A DNA stretch of 64,000 bases. It comes from Nonomuraea aurantiaca. Its GTDB lineage: Bacteria > Actinomycetota > Actinomycetes > Streptosporangiales > Streptosporangiaceae. The stretch covers positions 1-64,000 of the forward strand of contig NZ_JAIWNB010000022.1 of the NCBI RefSeq assembly GCF_020215705.1. Direction: 5' to 3'. Shown piece by piece: positions 6,754 to 14,900 of the stretch. Under the pieces are notes generated by a model. That model was not told the origin of the DNA, made no database searches, and saw nothing but the letters and a program-made list of their open reading frames with translations. A program made the translations under genes and the position numbers. The first letter of the stretch is position 1; each line of letters begins with the position of its first letter.

Positions 6754-8232
6754 TTACTTCGGCAGGACCAGCAGGGCATCGCCGACGCCGCGCTCCACCC
6801 CGTCGGACGGGCGGTTGACCAGCTTGTCGCCCACCACCATCGCCGTGGAGCCGCCGCCGTCCAGGTTGACCGCCTGCGTGGCGCCCAGCCAGCGCATGAA
6901 CTGTGCCGCCTCGATGAAGTTGGCCCCCACCGACACGCCAGGCTGACGGCCGTCGATGGTCGCCAGGATCAGGCTGCCGTTGCGGGTGGTGCCCAGCAGG
7001 GTGCGCGGGTGGCGGCGGAGGATCATGTTCACGGAGTCGTGGCCGTCACGCTTGGCGGTGATCTTGACGTGCCCGTTCCTGACCAGGCCGACATTGCCCC
7101 CGATCACGCTCAGGTCGGGCGTGAGCTTGAGCGCCTTGCCCGCCCGTACGTCCACGACCTTGGTGTCGACCTTGACGGTTCCGCCTTCCGCCGCGTGCGC
7201 GTTCAGCCATTCGGCGGCGATGCCGGCGGAGCCGTGCAGGACCCGGGAGCCGGCCGGTACCTCGGCGCCCGGCGCGCGTAGTGCCACGACCTTGTCGTTG
7301 GCGTCGAGCACGGCGTCGGCGCCGTCGTCCGTGGGCGTCTTGGCGCCGTACTCCGCGGTGTAGAGGATCAGCTCGTCCGCCGCCGCGGCGCGGTTGACGC
7401 CGTTGACCGTCAGCTTCTGGCCGTCCTGCGCGATCGCGGTCACGGTCGACTTGAGCTCGGTGATGCGGGCGGTACGACCCTTGAGCACGACGGCGGAGCG
7501 GCCCGGTACGGCCTCGCTGAGCAGCCTGCCGCCGACCACCGAGATGCCGACCGGCTCGCCGCGCAGGTTCTTGGCGGTGTGGATGTTGAAGAAGCCGCCG
7601 TTCACTGCCGCGATCGCCTTGTTGGCCTTGGCCATCGAGGAGACGGTCTCGCGGGCGGCGACGCTGGTGCCGAGCGTGGAGCTGTACGAGCCGTGGAACT
7701 TCCTGGCGTCGATCATGACCACCTTGACGTCCCAGGGCCCGGTGGTCTTCATGCCGTCGTCGCCGACGTAGTCGACCCTGACCTTCAGCCCGGCGTCCTT
7801 GAGCTTCTTGGCCGTCTCGGCGGCCTTGTCCTTCTCCTCGAACTTCCAGAGCCCGACCCGCACCATGTAGACGGTCTGGGCGTCGGCGTCGGCGACCTTC
7901 GGCCGGACGACCTTCTGCAGGCTGGCCGTCTCGCCCGTGGCCTCGACCTCGGCCACCTTGGCCTCGGCGGTCTGCTGCATGCCGTAGTCGCGGCCGCTCG
8001 GCATCAGCACCGTGACGGTGAAGCCGTCGGTCGCCTTGCCCGCCTTCACGTTCCAGAGGTCGATGCCCGGCGCCACGCTGGTCATCGTCTTGGCCGGTAC
8101 GGCCGGGACGCCCAGCGGGAACTTGGCCGAGGGGAACGAGACCGAAACCTGCTCGGCGGCCGCGCTGGGTACGGCCGTCGCCGTGAGGACCGTGGCTATC
8201 GACAAGCCGACGGCGAAGGTGCGTCGAGACAT
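6754..8232 (-). CDS. Secreted phosphodiester glycosidase (NAGPA domain) with SPOR-like repeat
   Basis: A 492-residue exported protein. MSRRTFAVGLSIATVLTATA starts a Sec signal peptide ending near AAA-E (residue ~27). Residues ~110-170 (TVYMVRVGLWKFEEKDKAAE, AKKLKDAGLKVRVDYVG) resemble a SPOR-type peptidoglycan-binding repeat. The C-terminal half is the phosphodiester glycosidase (NAGPA/DUF2233) domain, with AIAAVNGGFFN and the active-site block AVNLDGGGSTAMVV near the end. Family members remove sugar-1-phosphate caps or act on wall polymers outside the cell; the substrate is unknown. ATG 8232 is chosen for the signal peptide and a CTGGAG ribosome site upstream. It is monocistronic. Confidence 0.85.
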   Translation of the reverse strand: MSRRTFAVGLSIATVLTATAVPSAAAEQVSVSFPSAKFPLGVPAVPAKTMTSVAPGIDLWNVKAGKATDGFTVTVLMPSGRDYGMQQTAEAKVAEVEATGETASLQKVVRPKVADADAQTVYMVRVGLWKFEEKDKAAETAKKLKDAGLKVRVDYVGDDGMKTTGPWDVKVVMIDARKFHGSYSSTLGTSVAARETVSSMAKANKAIAAVNGGFFNIHTAKNLRGEPVGISVVGGRLLSEAVPGRSAVVLKGRTARITELKSTVTAIAQDGQKLTVNGVNRAAAADELILYTAEYGAKTPTDDGADAVLDANDKVVALRAPGAEVPAGSRVLHGSAGIAAEWLNAHAAEGGTVKVDTKVVDVRAGKALKLTPDLSVIGGNVGLVRNGHVKITAKRDGHDSVNMILRRHPRTLLGTTRNGSLILATIDGRQPGVSVGANFIEAAQFMRWLGATQAVNLDGGGSTAMVVGDKLVNRPSDGVERGVGDALLVLPK

Positions 8233-8430
8233 GAAAACTCCAGAGGGCGGGCAAAGGAACCGACCCATCCTGGCGAGATCATGGTCGCGGAGGCAGGGAA
8301 ACACGCTAAACGGTCTGAGAGGTTACAAGATTGACATCCCTCGGCGGATTTTCCTGCGCGCACTGTGGGCGCGGCGTTACCGTGCGGTAGGCCGCGACCG
8401 AGCGGCACACCAGTCCGAGAGGCAGCCGTG

Positions 8431-8574
8431 ATGGGGCTGAGCATCCTCATTGTGATCATCGCGAGCGTGATTCTGGGGTTCATCCTGGGCGCGTTCGTCA
8501 CCCGTCCACGCGGATGGGTGATGTACCCCGACGACCGGACCCGCCCCGACGTGACGCGCGATCCTCACGAGTGA
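8431..8574 (+). CDS. Small single-pass membrane protein
   Basis: A 47-residue protein: MGLSILIVIIASVILGFILG forms one transmembrane helix, followed by a short charged tail (DDRTRPDVTRDPHE). GAGAGG lies upstream at the right spacing, and a GTG directly before the ATG is an alternative start. A strong hairpin terminator follows at once, supporting a real short transcript. Function unknown; no homologous family recognised. The upstream 8233-8430 interval contains a TTGACA at 8331 but no convincing -10 box. Confidence 0.55.
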   Translation: MGLSILIVIIASVILGFILGAFVTRPRGWVMYPDDRTRPDVTRDPHE

Positions 8575-8583
8575 CCACGAGCC

Positions 8584-8625
8584 GGCGCAAGCCGCACAGC
8601 TTCTGGGTTCTGTGCGGCTTGCGCC
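8584..8625 (+). terminator. Strong 16-bp hairpin terminator
   Basis: GGCGCAAGCCGCACAG (8584-8599) and CTGTGCGGCTTGCGCC (8610-8625) are perfect complements around a 10-base loop. It separates the small membrane protein gene from the trpS leader. Confidence 0.85.
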
Positions 8626-8643
8626 TATCCCTACGCCCACACC

Positions 8644-8649
8644 TAGAAT
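8644..8649 (+). promoter_or_regulatory. -10 box of trpS leader transcript
   Basis: TAGAAT lies 7 bases before the leader ATG at 8657, so the transcript probably begins at or next to this ATG and the leader peptide is made from a leaderless mRNA. No clear -35 box. Confidence 0.6.
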
Positions 8650-8656
8650 GAGGCGC

Positions 8657-8701
8657 ATGACACGCATCAGCATGTGGTGGCGGCCGACAGACGGCCGCTG
8701 A
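8657..8701 (+). CDS. trpS leader peptide with tandem Trp codons
   Basis: A 14-codon frame, MTRISMWWRPTDGR, with two adjacent TGG codons at 8675-8680, placed immediately before the attenuator hairpins of trpS. Trp is the rarest amino acid, and two in a row in a 14-residue peptide upstream of a tryptophanyl-tRNA synthetase is the hallmark of ribosome-mediated attenuation. In Streptomyces coelicolor an auxiliary trpS is known to be controlled in this way. Stalling at the TGG pair would cover the first hairpin arm (8681-8686). The peptide itself is probably without function. Confidence 0.75.
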   Translation: MTRISMWWRPTDGR

Positions 8702-8784
8702 TCTCCGCATGCTCGGGCCGTCCTCAGGACGGGCCCGGTGCGTGGGTTCTTCTTCAGGACGGCATGACCTGAAGAAAGGAACCC
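8681..8784 (+). promoter_or_regulatory. trpS: trpS attenuator and SD-sequestering hairpin
   Basis: Three structures follow the Trp codons. (1) CGGCCG (8681-8686) pairs with CGGCCG (8692-8697). (2) GACGGCC (8690-8696) can instead pair with GGCCGTC (8716-8722), the antiterminator. (3) CGGGCCGTCC (8714-8723) pairs with GGACGGGCCCG (8727-8737), the terminator-like stem. A further long stem pairs GGGTTC/TTCTTCAGG (8744-8758) with CCTGAAGAA/GAACCC (8768-8784); it contains the ribosome site AAAGGA (8775-8780) directly before ATG 8785. There is no long U run after the terminator stem, as is common in high-GC actinomycetes. Confidence 0.7.
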
Positions 8785-9750
8785 ATGATGGATCACGTCG
8801 TGCTCACCGGAGACCGCCCGACGGGGCCGCTCCACCTGGGCCACTACTTCGGCACACTGGCCAACCGCGTCGCCCTGCAGGACGTCCACCCCATGTACGT
8901 GCTGGTCGCCGACTATCAGGTGATCACCGATCGGGATCTTCCCGGCGCGATCCAGCAGAACATCACCAGCTTGGTCCTCGACTACCTGGCCATCGGGCTC
9001 GACCCCGCGAAGGTGACGATCTTCCAGCACAGCGCGATCCCTGAGCTGAACCAGCTGCTGCTGCCCTTTCTCAGCCTGGTGTCCGTGGCCGAGCTGAGCC
9101 GCAACCCGACCGTCAAGGACGAGATCGCGCACAGTACGCAGCAGGCGGTCAACGGCCTGATGTTCACCTATCCGGTGCATCAGGCGGCCGACATCCTGTT
9201 CTGCAAGGGGACTCTGGTGCCGGTCGGCAAGGACCAGCTGCCGCACGTGGAGGTGACCCGGCTGGTGGCGCGGCGCTTCAACGAGCGCTACGGCCCCGTC
9301 TTCCCGGTGCCGGAGGCCATGATGGGCGCGCGGCCGCTGCTCCATGGCCTGGGCGGCGGCAAGATGAGCAAGAGCCGGGGCAACGCGATAGCCCTGTCCG
9401 CCACCGAGGACGAGACGGCGGCGCTGATCCGCGCGGCCCGCACCGACTCCGAGCGGCTCATCACCTTCGACGAGGCGAACCGGCCGGAGGTGGCGAACCT
9501 GCTCACCCTGGCCGGCCTCTGCCTCGGCCGCGCGCCCGAGTCCATCGTCGACGAGATCGGCAACGGCGGGGCCTCCACACTGAAACGGCTGGTCACCGAG
9601 GCGGTCAACGAGTTCCTGCGCCCGATGAGAAAACGCCGCCTTGAGCACTCGGCGGCCGATGCCAGGCAGGTGCTGACGGACGGCAACGAGCGCGCCCGTG
9701 AGCGGGCGATCGTCACGCTCGGGGAGGTACGGGCGGCGATGGGCTTCTAG
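8785..9750 (+). CDS. trpS: Tryptophanyl-tRNA synthetase
   Basis: A 321-residue class I aminoacyl-tRNA synthetase. It charges tRNA-Trp with tryptophan in the cytoplasm. The HIGH-type motif is PLHLGHY (residues 15-21) and the KMSKS loop is intact in GGGKMSKSRGN (residues 193-197). AELSRNPTVKDE and VPVGKDQLPH match the TrpRS specificity and tRNA-binding segments. The Trp-Trp leader peptide and attenuator upstream suggest induction when charged tRNA-Trp is low, as for the inducible auxiliary TrpRS of streptomycetes. Whether this is the auxiliary or the only TrpRS cannot be told here. It overlaps the convergent methyltransferase gene by 4 bp. Confidence 0.95.
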   Translation: MMDHVVLTGDRPTGPLHLGHYFGTLANRVALQDVHPMYVLVADYQVITDRDLPGAIQQNITSLVLDYLAIGLDPAKVTIFQHSAIPELNQLLLPFLSLVSVAELSRNPTVKDEIAHSTQQAVNGLMFTYPVHQAADILFCKGTLVPVGKDQLPHVEVTRLVARRFNERYGPVFPVPEAMMGARPLLHGLGGGKMSKSRGNAIALSATEDETAALIRAARTDSERLITFDEANRPEVANLLTLAGLCLGRAPESIVDEIGNGGASTLKRLVTEAVNEFLRPMRKRRLEHSAADARQVLTDGNERARERAIVTLGEVRAAMGF

Positions 9751-10787
9751 GCGATGGGCTTCTGGCGCGGGCCTCTGGCGATGGCCAGTTCGGTGGCCGG
9801 GGATCTCAGGAGGCGGCGGTGCCGCGGTCTGGTGAAGCCGGCCTCCCTGAGCAGGCGGGCCACTTCCTTGTAGGTACGGATCCGGCCGCCGCCCGCCACC
9901 AGGTAGTTGAGGTGGAGCAGGTCGAGCAGGGTACGGCTGGCCCGGCCAGGCATGAGGCTGTCACCGAACTGGTCGCCGATCGCGATCGTGCCGCCGGGGT
10001 TGAGCGCCTTGGCCAGCCGCCCCAGCAGGGTGCCCACCTCCTGGTCGTCGAGACAGTGCAGGATGTTGAACAGCAGGATCACGTCGTACCCGCCGCCCAG
10101 GTCCTCGTCGAGGAACGAGCCGGCCCGCAGCGTCAGCCGGGGGTGGGCCGCCGCCGATTCGAGGGCCTCGGGCAGGTCGATCACGGTGCCCCGCAGCGCC
10201 GGGTGCCGCCGCAGCAGCTCCACGCTGTAGCGGGCATGGCTGCCGCCCACGTCCAGCATTCGCGTGGCGCCCGCGGGGACCGGGATGGCGGCCGCGGTGG
10301 CGGGCGCCTGGCGGCCGGCCACGGCGGCGGTCCACGCCTGGAACGAGCGCGACAGCTCGGGCTCGCTCTCCGTCAGCGCGTACAGCGAGGTGATGGGCGA
10401 CCCGTCACGTACGGTCCGTTCGAGCTGGGGCCAGATCACGCAGGCGGTGCGCTCCCAGAAGTACAGGCCCTCGGCCAGGCAGGCGGGGGAGTCGGAGGTG
10501 AGCCAGAGGCGGGCCGTTCGGGTCAGCCGGTAGCGGCCGCGTCTGGCGCGCAGGTAGCCGAGCCCGGTCAGCCCGCGCAGCAGCACGTCCGTCGCGTGCG
10601 GGTCCAGGCCGAGCGATCCCGCGAGGTCGGCGGCGGTCATGGGGCCGCCGCGCAGGGCGTCGAAGAGGCCGAGCCGCATCCCCGCGATCAGCGCGTGCAG
10701 GCCCATGACGCCGAAGTAGTCGAGTATCGGGGGCAGGATCGACAGGCGGTGCGCCGCCGCTTCCAGGGGATTGACGAATAGGGGCAC
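9747..10787 (-). CDS. SAM-dependent O-methyltransferase (family 2, HTH-dimerisation type)
   Basis: A 346-residue methyltransferase of the small-molecule O-methyltransferase family 2. The N-terminal winged-helix dimerisation domain (residues ~25-100: ALIAGMRLGLFDAL, GPMTAADLAGSLGLDPHATD, LLRGLTGLGYL) is followed by a Rossmann fold with motif I TRMLDVGGSHARYSVELL, then DLPEAL, YDVILLFNILHCLDDQE and NPGGTIAIGDQF. Such enzymes methylate hydroxyls in natural products, but this one has no biosynthetic neighbours. The start is uncertain: GTG 10787 (MPLFVNPLEAAAHRL) gives the usual family length. It lies 32 bp downstream of the PucR regulator on the same strand, so they may be co-transcribed. Confidence 0.8.
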   Translation of the reverse strand: MPLFVNPLEAAAHRLSILPPILDYFGVMGLHALIAGMRLGLFDALRGGPMTAADLAGSLGLDPHATDVLLRGLTGLGYLRARRGRYRLTRTARLWLTSDSPACLAEGLYFWERTACVIWPQLERTVRDGSPITSLYALTESEPELSRSFQAWTAAVAGRQAPATAAAIPVPAGATRMLDVGGSHARYSVELLRRHPALRGTVIDLPEALESAAAHPRLTLRAGSFLDEDLGGGYDVILLFNILHCLDDQEVGTLLGRLAKALNPGGTIAIGDQFGDSLMPGRASRTLLDLLHLNYLVAGGGRIRTYKEVARLLREAGFTRPRHRRLLRSPATELAIARGPRQKPIA

Positions 10788-10819
10788 ATCGCGACGGTAA
10801 GCCGCGAGGGGAAAAAATG

Positions 10820-12436
10820 TTACCTGCTGTCCCGGCGGAACGACTCCAGCGCCAGCAGGGCCACGTGCAGGGACAGGCACGACTCGACGTCGTCCAGGTC
10901 GGTGTCGAGGATGCGTTCGAGGCGGCGCAGCCGGTCGTAGAAGGCGGGCCTGGACAGGTGGGCCTTCTGGGCGGCCACCGCCTTGTTGCGCCCCGCGTCC
11001 AGGTAGATGCGCAGGATGCGGGCCAGGTCGCCGCCCCGCTGCGCGTCGTGCGCCAGCAGCGGCCCGAGCTCCCGCTCGGCGAACGTCTGCAGCCGGGCGT
11101 CGTCGCGCAGCAGGTGGAGCAGCCCGCGCAGGCGCAGGTCGGGCAGCCGGTAGAAGGCCCGGCCGTCGGGCTGCCGGACGGCCACGTCGGCCACCTGCTC
11201 GGCTTCGAGGAAGCTGCGGCGTACGTCCCTGATCGACTCCACCACCGAGCCCGAGGCCAGGACGAACGCGGCGCCGGGCTTCCACAGGACGCGCAGCCGA
11301 TCGGCGAGCGCCGTCAGCGCGGGCTCGGCGCCCGAGCGCGGCGGCAGGGGGAGCAGGACGCCGACCCGGTCCTGGTCGAGCGCGCCCACGAGGGCGGGCA
11401 GCCGGGCGTCGCGGCAGGCGGCGGCGGTGGCCTCGGCCAGCTCGCCGAGCTGCGCCTGCCCGTCGAGCGCCTGCTCGACGGGCTCGGTCGGCCGGATGAC
11501 GACGCTGACCAGCTTACGCCCGGTGAGCGGCACGCCCACGGCGCGGGCGCGGGCGGCGGCCTCGTCCGGATCGGCGTAGGCGTGGGTGAGGATGCCGGTG
11601 ATGATCGTGCCGTGCGCCTGGCGTTCGAGGGACTCCTGGTGACGTTCGAGCAGGCGGCCCAGGGCGAGCGTGGTGGCGGCGCGCTCGGCGAGCACCAGGT
11701 CGCGGGGTGACGGCGGACTCTCGCAGATCAGGATCAGTCGCCCCCAGTCCTGTCCGCGCGCACCGACCGTGGTGACCAGCCAGCCGGAGGCGGCGTCGTA
11801 GGCGGTCCGCTCGGCCGGTGCGACGGCGCGTGACCTGCTCTCCCAGCCGGCCAGCAGCGCGCCGGCGTCGCGGCCCGCGGACTCGCAGGCCAGCACCTGG
11901 TGGGCGAGGTTCTCCAGCAGGACCGGGCGGCTGGACAGCCGGGCCACCTGGACGAGCACCTCGGCGGGCGAGGCGCCTTCCACGGACAGCTCGGTGAAGA
12001 CCTCGTGCAGCTGCTCGGAGGCGCGCAGCTCCTCCAGCTGGATGTCGATGATCCGCTCGTGCACGGACTCGGTGATCTGCACGAACGGCGTCTCGCGGGT
12101 CAGCACGATCAGCGGTAGCCCGTGCTCCTCCGCCGCCTTGACCACGGCGCGGGGCAGCTCGCGGACGAACCGGCGGCCCAGCTCGACGATCAGCCCGGAG
12201 GCGCCGACGGCCGACAGCTCACCGATGTAGTCGGCGAGCTTCTCCGGGTCCTCGGGCAGCGCCACTCCCGTGGTGAGCACCAGCTCCCCGCCGCGGAGCA
12301 GGTGGGCGATGTCGGCGATCTCGCCGACGTGCACCCACCGCACCTTGGTGTCCAGCCGGTCGCCGCCCGCGACCACGCGCGGGTTACCGCGGCGGACGGT
12401 GTCCAGGGCGAGGACGTCGGCGATGGTGGGCAGCAC
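10820..12436 (-). CDS. PucR-family transcriptional regulator
   Basis: A 538-residue regulator with the PucR layout. The N-terminal purine-catabolism domain covers residues ~5-130 (TIADVLALDTVRRG, GELVLTTGVALPED). A GAF/GGDEF-like middle region follows, then the C-terminal HTH_30 domain (residues ~480-535: LRIYLDAGRNKAVAAQKAHL, RPAFYDRLRRLERIL). PucR proteins usually control nitrogen-compound catabolism such as purines, GABA or polyamines. Here it is adjacent to a methyltransferase, with a CoA ligase on its other side, and only ~6 kb from an aminotransferase / semialdehyde dehydrogenase pair. Its target is therefore unclear. Confidence 0.88.
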   Translation of the reverse strand: MLPTIADVLALDTVRRGNPRVVAGGDRLDTKVRWVHVGEIADIAHLLRGGELVLTTGVALPEDPEKLADYIGELSAVGASGLIVELGRRFVRELPRAVVKAAEEHGLPLIVLTRETPFVQITESVHERIIDIQLEELRASEQLHEVFTELSVEGASPAEVLVQVARLSSRPVLLENLAHQVLACESAGRDAGALLAGWESRSRAVAPAERTAYDAASGWLVTTVGARGQDWGRLILICESPPSPRDLVLAERAATTLALGRLLERHQESLERQAHGTIITGILTHAYADPDEAAARARAVGVPLTGRKLVSVVIRPTEPVEQALDGQAQLGELAEATAAACRDARLPALVGALDQDRVGVLLPLPPRSGAEPALTALADRLRVLWKPGAAFVLASGSVVESIRDVRRSFLEAEQVADVAVRQPDGRAFYRLPDLRLRGLLHLLRDDARLQTFAERELGPLLAHDAQRGGDLARILRIYLDAGRNKAVAAQKAHLSRPAFYDRLRRLERILDTDLDDVESCLSLHVALLALESFRRDSR

Positions 12437-12497
12437 GCGCCCGAGCCTAGCCGATCAGCCTGTAAGATCGGATAGGTACCCATTTACAGTGTGCCGG

Positions 12498-14117
12498 TCA
12501 CGAGCCCAGTTCGTCCTCCCTGAACTCCCGGGCGGCCTCCCGCTCCCGCAACTCCACTCGCCGGATCTTGCCGGAGATGGTCTTGGGCAACTCACCGAAC
12601 TCCAGCCTGCGCACGCGCTTGTACGGCGCCAGCTCGCGCCGTGAGTGCTCGAAGATGGAGCGGGCCGTCGCCTCGTCCGCCTCGAACCCGGGCGCCAGCG
12701 TCACGTAAGCCTTGGGTACGGCCAGCCGCACCGGATCCGGCGCGGGCACCACGGCCGCCTCCGCGACGGCCTCGTGCTCCAGGAGTACGCTCTCCAGCTC
12801 GAAGGGTGAGATGCGGTAGTCGGAGGCTTTGAAGACGTCGTCGGTCCTGCCCACGTAGGTGATGTAGCCGTCGCCGTCACGGGTCGCGACGTCGCCCGTG
12901 TGGTAGTAGCCGCCCCGCATCGCCTCACTAGATCCGCCGACATATCCGGACATGAGGCCGAGGGGGCGGTCGGTCAGCGGCAGGCAGATCTCGCCGTCGT
13001 CGCCCACCTCCCCAGTGATCGGGTCGAGCAGCACGACGTCGTAGCCGGGCAGCGGCCGGCCCATCGACCCCGGCTTGACCGGCTCGCCGGGCACGTTGCC
13101 CACCTGGGCGGTGGTCTCGGTCTGGCCGTAGCCGTCCCTGATCGTCAGCCCCCACGCCTTGGCGACCTGGTCGATGATCTCCGGGTTGAGCGGCTCGCCC
13201 GCCGCGACGGCCGTACGCAGCGGCAGCCGCCACGCCGCCAGGTCCTCCTGGATGAGCATCCGCCACACGGTCGGCGGCGCGCAGAACGTGGTGACCCGCT
13301 CGTCGCGCAGCACCTCCAGCAGGGCGACGGCGGAGAAGCGCTGGTAGTCGTGGATCAGCACGGTGGCGCCCGCGTTCCACGGCGCGAACACGTTGCTCCA
13401 CGCGTGCTTGGCCCAGCCGGGCGAGGACACGTTGAGGTGCACGTCGCCGGGCCTGAGCCCGATCCAGAACATGGTCGACAGGTGGCCCGCCGGATAGGAG
13501 GCGTGCGTGTGCTCGACCAGCTTGGGCTGCGAGGTCGTGCCCGAGGTGAAGTAGAGCAGCAGCGTGTCGCCGGCCCGGCTCGGCCCGTCCGGGGCGAAGT
13601 CCGCGGCCGCCTCGTAGGTCTCGGCGTAGGGCAGCCAGCCGTACGCGTCGCCGACCGCGATCCTGGTGTAGCCGCCGTCGCCGAACTTGCCCGCGTCGGA
13701 GGCGTTCGCGATCACGTGGGAGACACCGCCGCGTTCGACGCGCTCGACGATGTCCTTGGCGGTCAGCAGCGTCGTGGCCGGGATGATCACCGCGCCCAGC
13801 TTCATGGCCGCCAGCAGCGACTCCCACAGCTCGGCCTGGTTGCCCAGCATGAGCAGGATCCGGTCGCCACGTCGTACGCCCTGCTCGTGCAGCCAGTTGG
13901 CGACCTGGTTGGAGCGGGCGGACAGCTCGGCGAAGGTATAAGTGACCTTGCCGACGATCTTCAGCGCGACCGCGTCGGGGGTCTCGGCGGCCAGGACGCC
14001 GTCGAACCAGTCGAGCGCCCAGTTGAAGTCCGTCAGCTCCGGCCAGCGGAACTCGCGGCGAGCCGTCGGGTAGTCGGCTGCGAGGAGGAGGTCACGTGCG
14101 GCACGGAAATCGCTCAT
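12498..14117 (-). CDS. AMP-binding acyl-CoA synthetase
   Basis: A 539-residue adenylate-forming enzyme of the medium-chain acyl-CoA synthetase / acetyl-CoA synthetase-like group. It should activate a carboxylic acid with ATP and load it on CoA. Motifs visible: the P-loop LLLYFTSGTTSQPK (residues ~187-199), DGYGQTETT, the YHTGDVATRDGDGY hinge-side block, VGRTDDVFKASDYRISPFE, and the C-terminal catalytic lysine region LPKTISGKIRR. Nothing is missing. It lies 13 bp downstream of a TetR gene on the same strand, which may control it together with the divergent MFS pump. The substrate is unknown. Confidence 0.9.
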   Translation of the reverse strand: MSDFRAARDLLLAADYPTARREFRWPELTDFNWALDWFDGVLAAETPDAVALKIVGKVTYTFAELSARSNQVANWLHEQGVRRGDRILLMLGNQAELWESLLAAMKLGAVIIPATTLLTAKDIVERVERGGVSHVIANASDAGKFGDGGYTRIAVGDAYGWLPYAETYEAAADFAPDGPSRAGDTLLLYFTSGTTSQPKLVEHTHASYPAGHLSTMFWIGLRPGDVHLNVSSPGWAKHAWSNVFAPWNAGATVLIHDYQRFSAVALLEVLRDERVTTFCAPPTVWRMLIQEDLAAWRLPLRTAVAAGEPLNPEIIDQVAKAWGLTIRDGYGQTETTAQVGNVPGEPVKPGSMGRPLPGYDVVLLDPITGEVGDDGEICLPLTDRPLGLMSGYVGGSSEAMRGGYYHTGDVATRDGDGYITYVGRTDDVFKASDYRISPFELESVLLEHEAVAEAAVVPAPDPVRLAVPKAYVTLAPGFEADEATARSIFEHSRRELAPYKRVRRLEFGELPKTISGKIRRVELREREAAREFREDELGS

Positions 14118-14130
14118 GTTCGGGATCCTG

Positions 14131-14838
14131 CTACGTCACCAGCCGCCTCTCAAGGCCGTCGAGCACCGACACGAGGCCGAAGTCGAAGCACACCTCGCGC
14201 ATCACGCGCGGATTCTCGTAGTTGGCGGCATTGATCGCCTCCATGAGGTCGGGGTAGCCGGCCGCGGCCTTGGCGACGGTCTGGCGGAGGTTGTCCCCGT
14301 CATATTCGTAGCCCGCCATCGCGGTGTCCCAGGCGACCTCGGGGATCGTCATGCCGAACACGAAGGCGGTGAGCGTCGCGTTGGCGTAGTCGATGTCCGT
14401 CCCGGTGAATCCGGCCAGCTTGAACGTCTTGCGCGTCTGGTCGGAGATCATGAGCGCGTTGGGCCCCAGCGCCGGCAGGCGGCCGATAAGGTCGGCCGCC
14501 CACCGATGCCGCAGGATCACCTGGCGCATGCTGTGGGCCATGACCGAGGCGGCGTCCCGCCAGCCCACCTCCTCGGGGTCCGGTGCGATCATCTCGCCCC
14601 AGATCTCGTCGTAGACCAGCTCCAGCAGCTCGTCCTTGTGGGCCACGTACCAGTAGAGGCTGGTCGCCCCCGCGCCGAGCTTCGCCCCGAGCTTGCGCAT
14701 GCTCAGCCCGGCCAGGCCCTCGTCGTCGAGCAGCTCCATGGCGGCCGCGACGATCTCTTCGCGGCTGCGGCCGGGGCTGGAGCCGGCCTGCTTGCGCGGC
14801 TCGCGGAACCACACGGAGTTGTACTGCTTGCTGGTCAC
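14131..14838 (-). CDS. TetR-family transcriptional regulator
   Basis: A 235-residue TetR regulator. The HTH is REEIVAAAMELLDDEGLAGL, SMRKLGAKLGAGATSLYWYV (residues ~26-70), with a TetR_C_1-like ligand domain (DELLELVYDEIWGEM...). GTG 14838 is selected because longer versions would read through the operator. Two 22-bp arms of a near-perfect inverted repeat lie just upstream, between it and the divergent MFS gene, giving a typical repressor/efflux-pump pair. The acyl-CoA synthetase lies immediately downstream on the same strand, so it may be co-regulated. Confidence 0.9.
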   Translation of the reverse strand: MTSKQYNSVWFREPRKQAGSSPGRSREEIVAAAMELLDDEGLAGLSMRKLGAKLGAGATSLYWYVAHKDELLELVYDEIWGEMIAPDPEEVGWRDAASVMAHSMRQVILRHRWAADLIGRLPALGPNALMISDQTRKTFKLAGFTGTDIDYANATLTAFVFGMTIPEVAWDTAMAGYEYDGDNLRQTVAKAAAGYPDLMEAINAANYENPRVMREVCFDFGLVSVLDGLERRLVT

Positions 14839-14850
14839 GCCTCCAGGATA

Positions 14851-14900
14851 ATTCCACTCGCACACTGTACGAGGTTTGTCGTACGGTGTGCGAGTGGAAT
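14851..14900. promoter_or_regulatory. Long inverted-repeat operator between tetR and MFS gene
   Basis: The arms 14851-14872 and 14879-14900 are 22 bp each and complementary except at one position, around a 6-bp spacer (ggtttg). The core is CGCACACTGTACGA / TCGTACGGTGTGCG. A further half-site-like word (ACACTGTGCGAG) follows at 14904-14915. This is the likely binding site of the adjacent TetR protein. Confidence 0.85.

Noticed and set aside
8233..8430. A riboswitch upstream of the secreted glycosidase
   Set aside because: I looked for a cyclic-di-AMP-type fold because of the wall-related product but could not match conserved blocks. A covariance-model search would decide.
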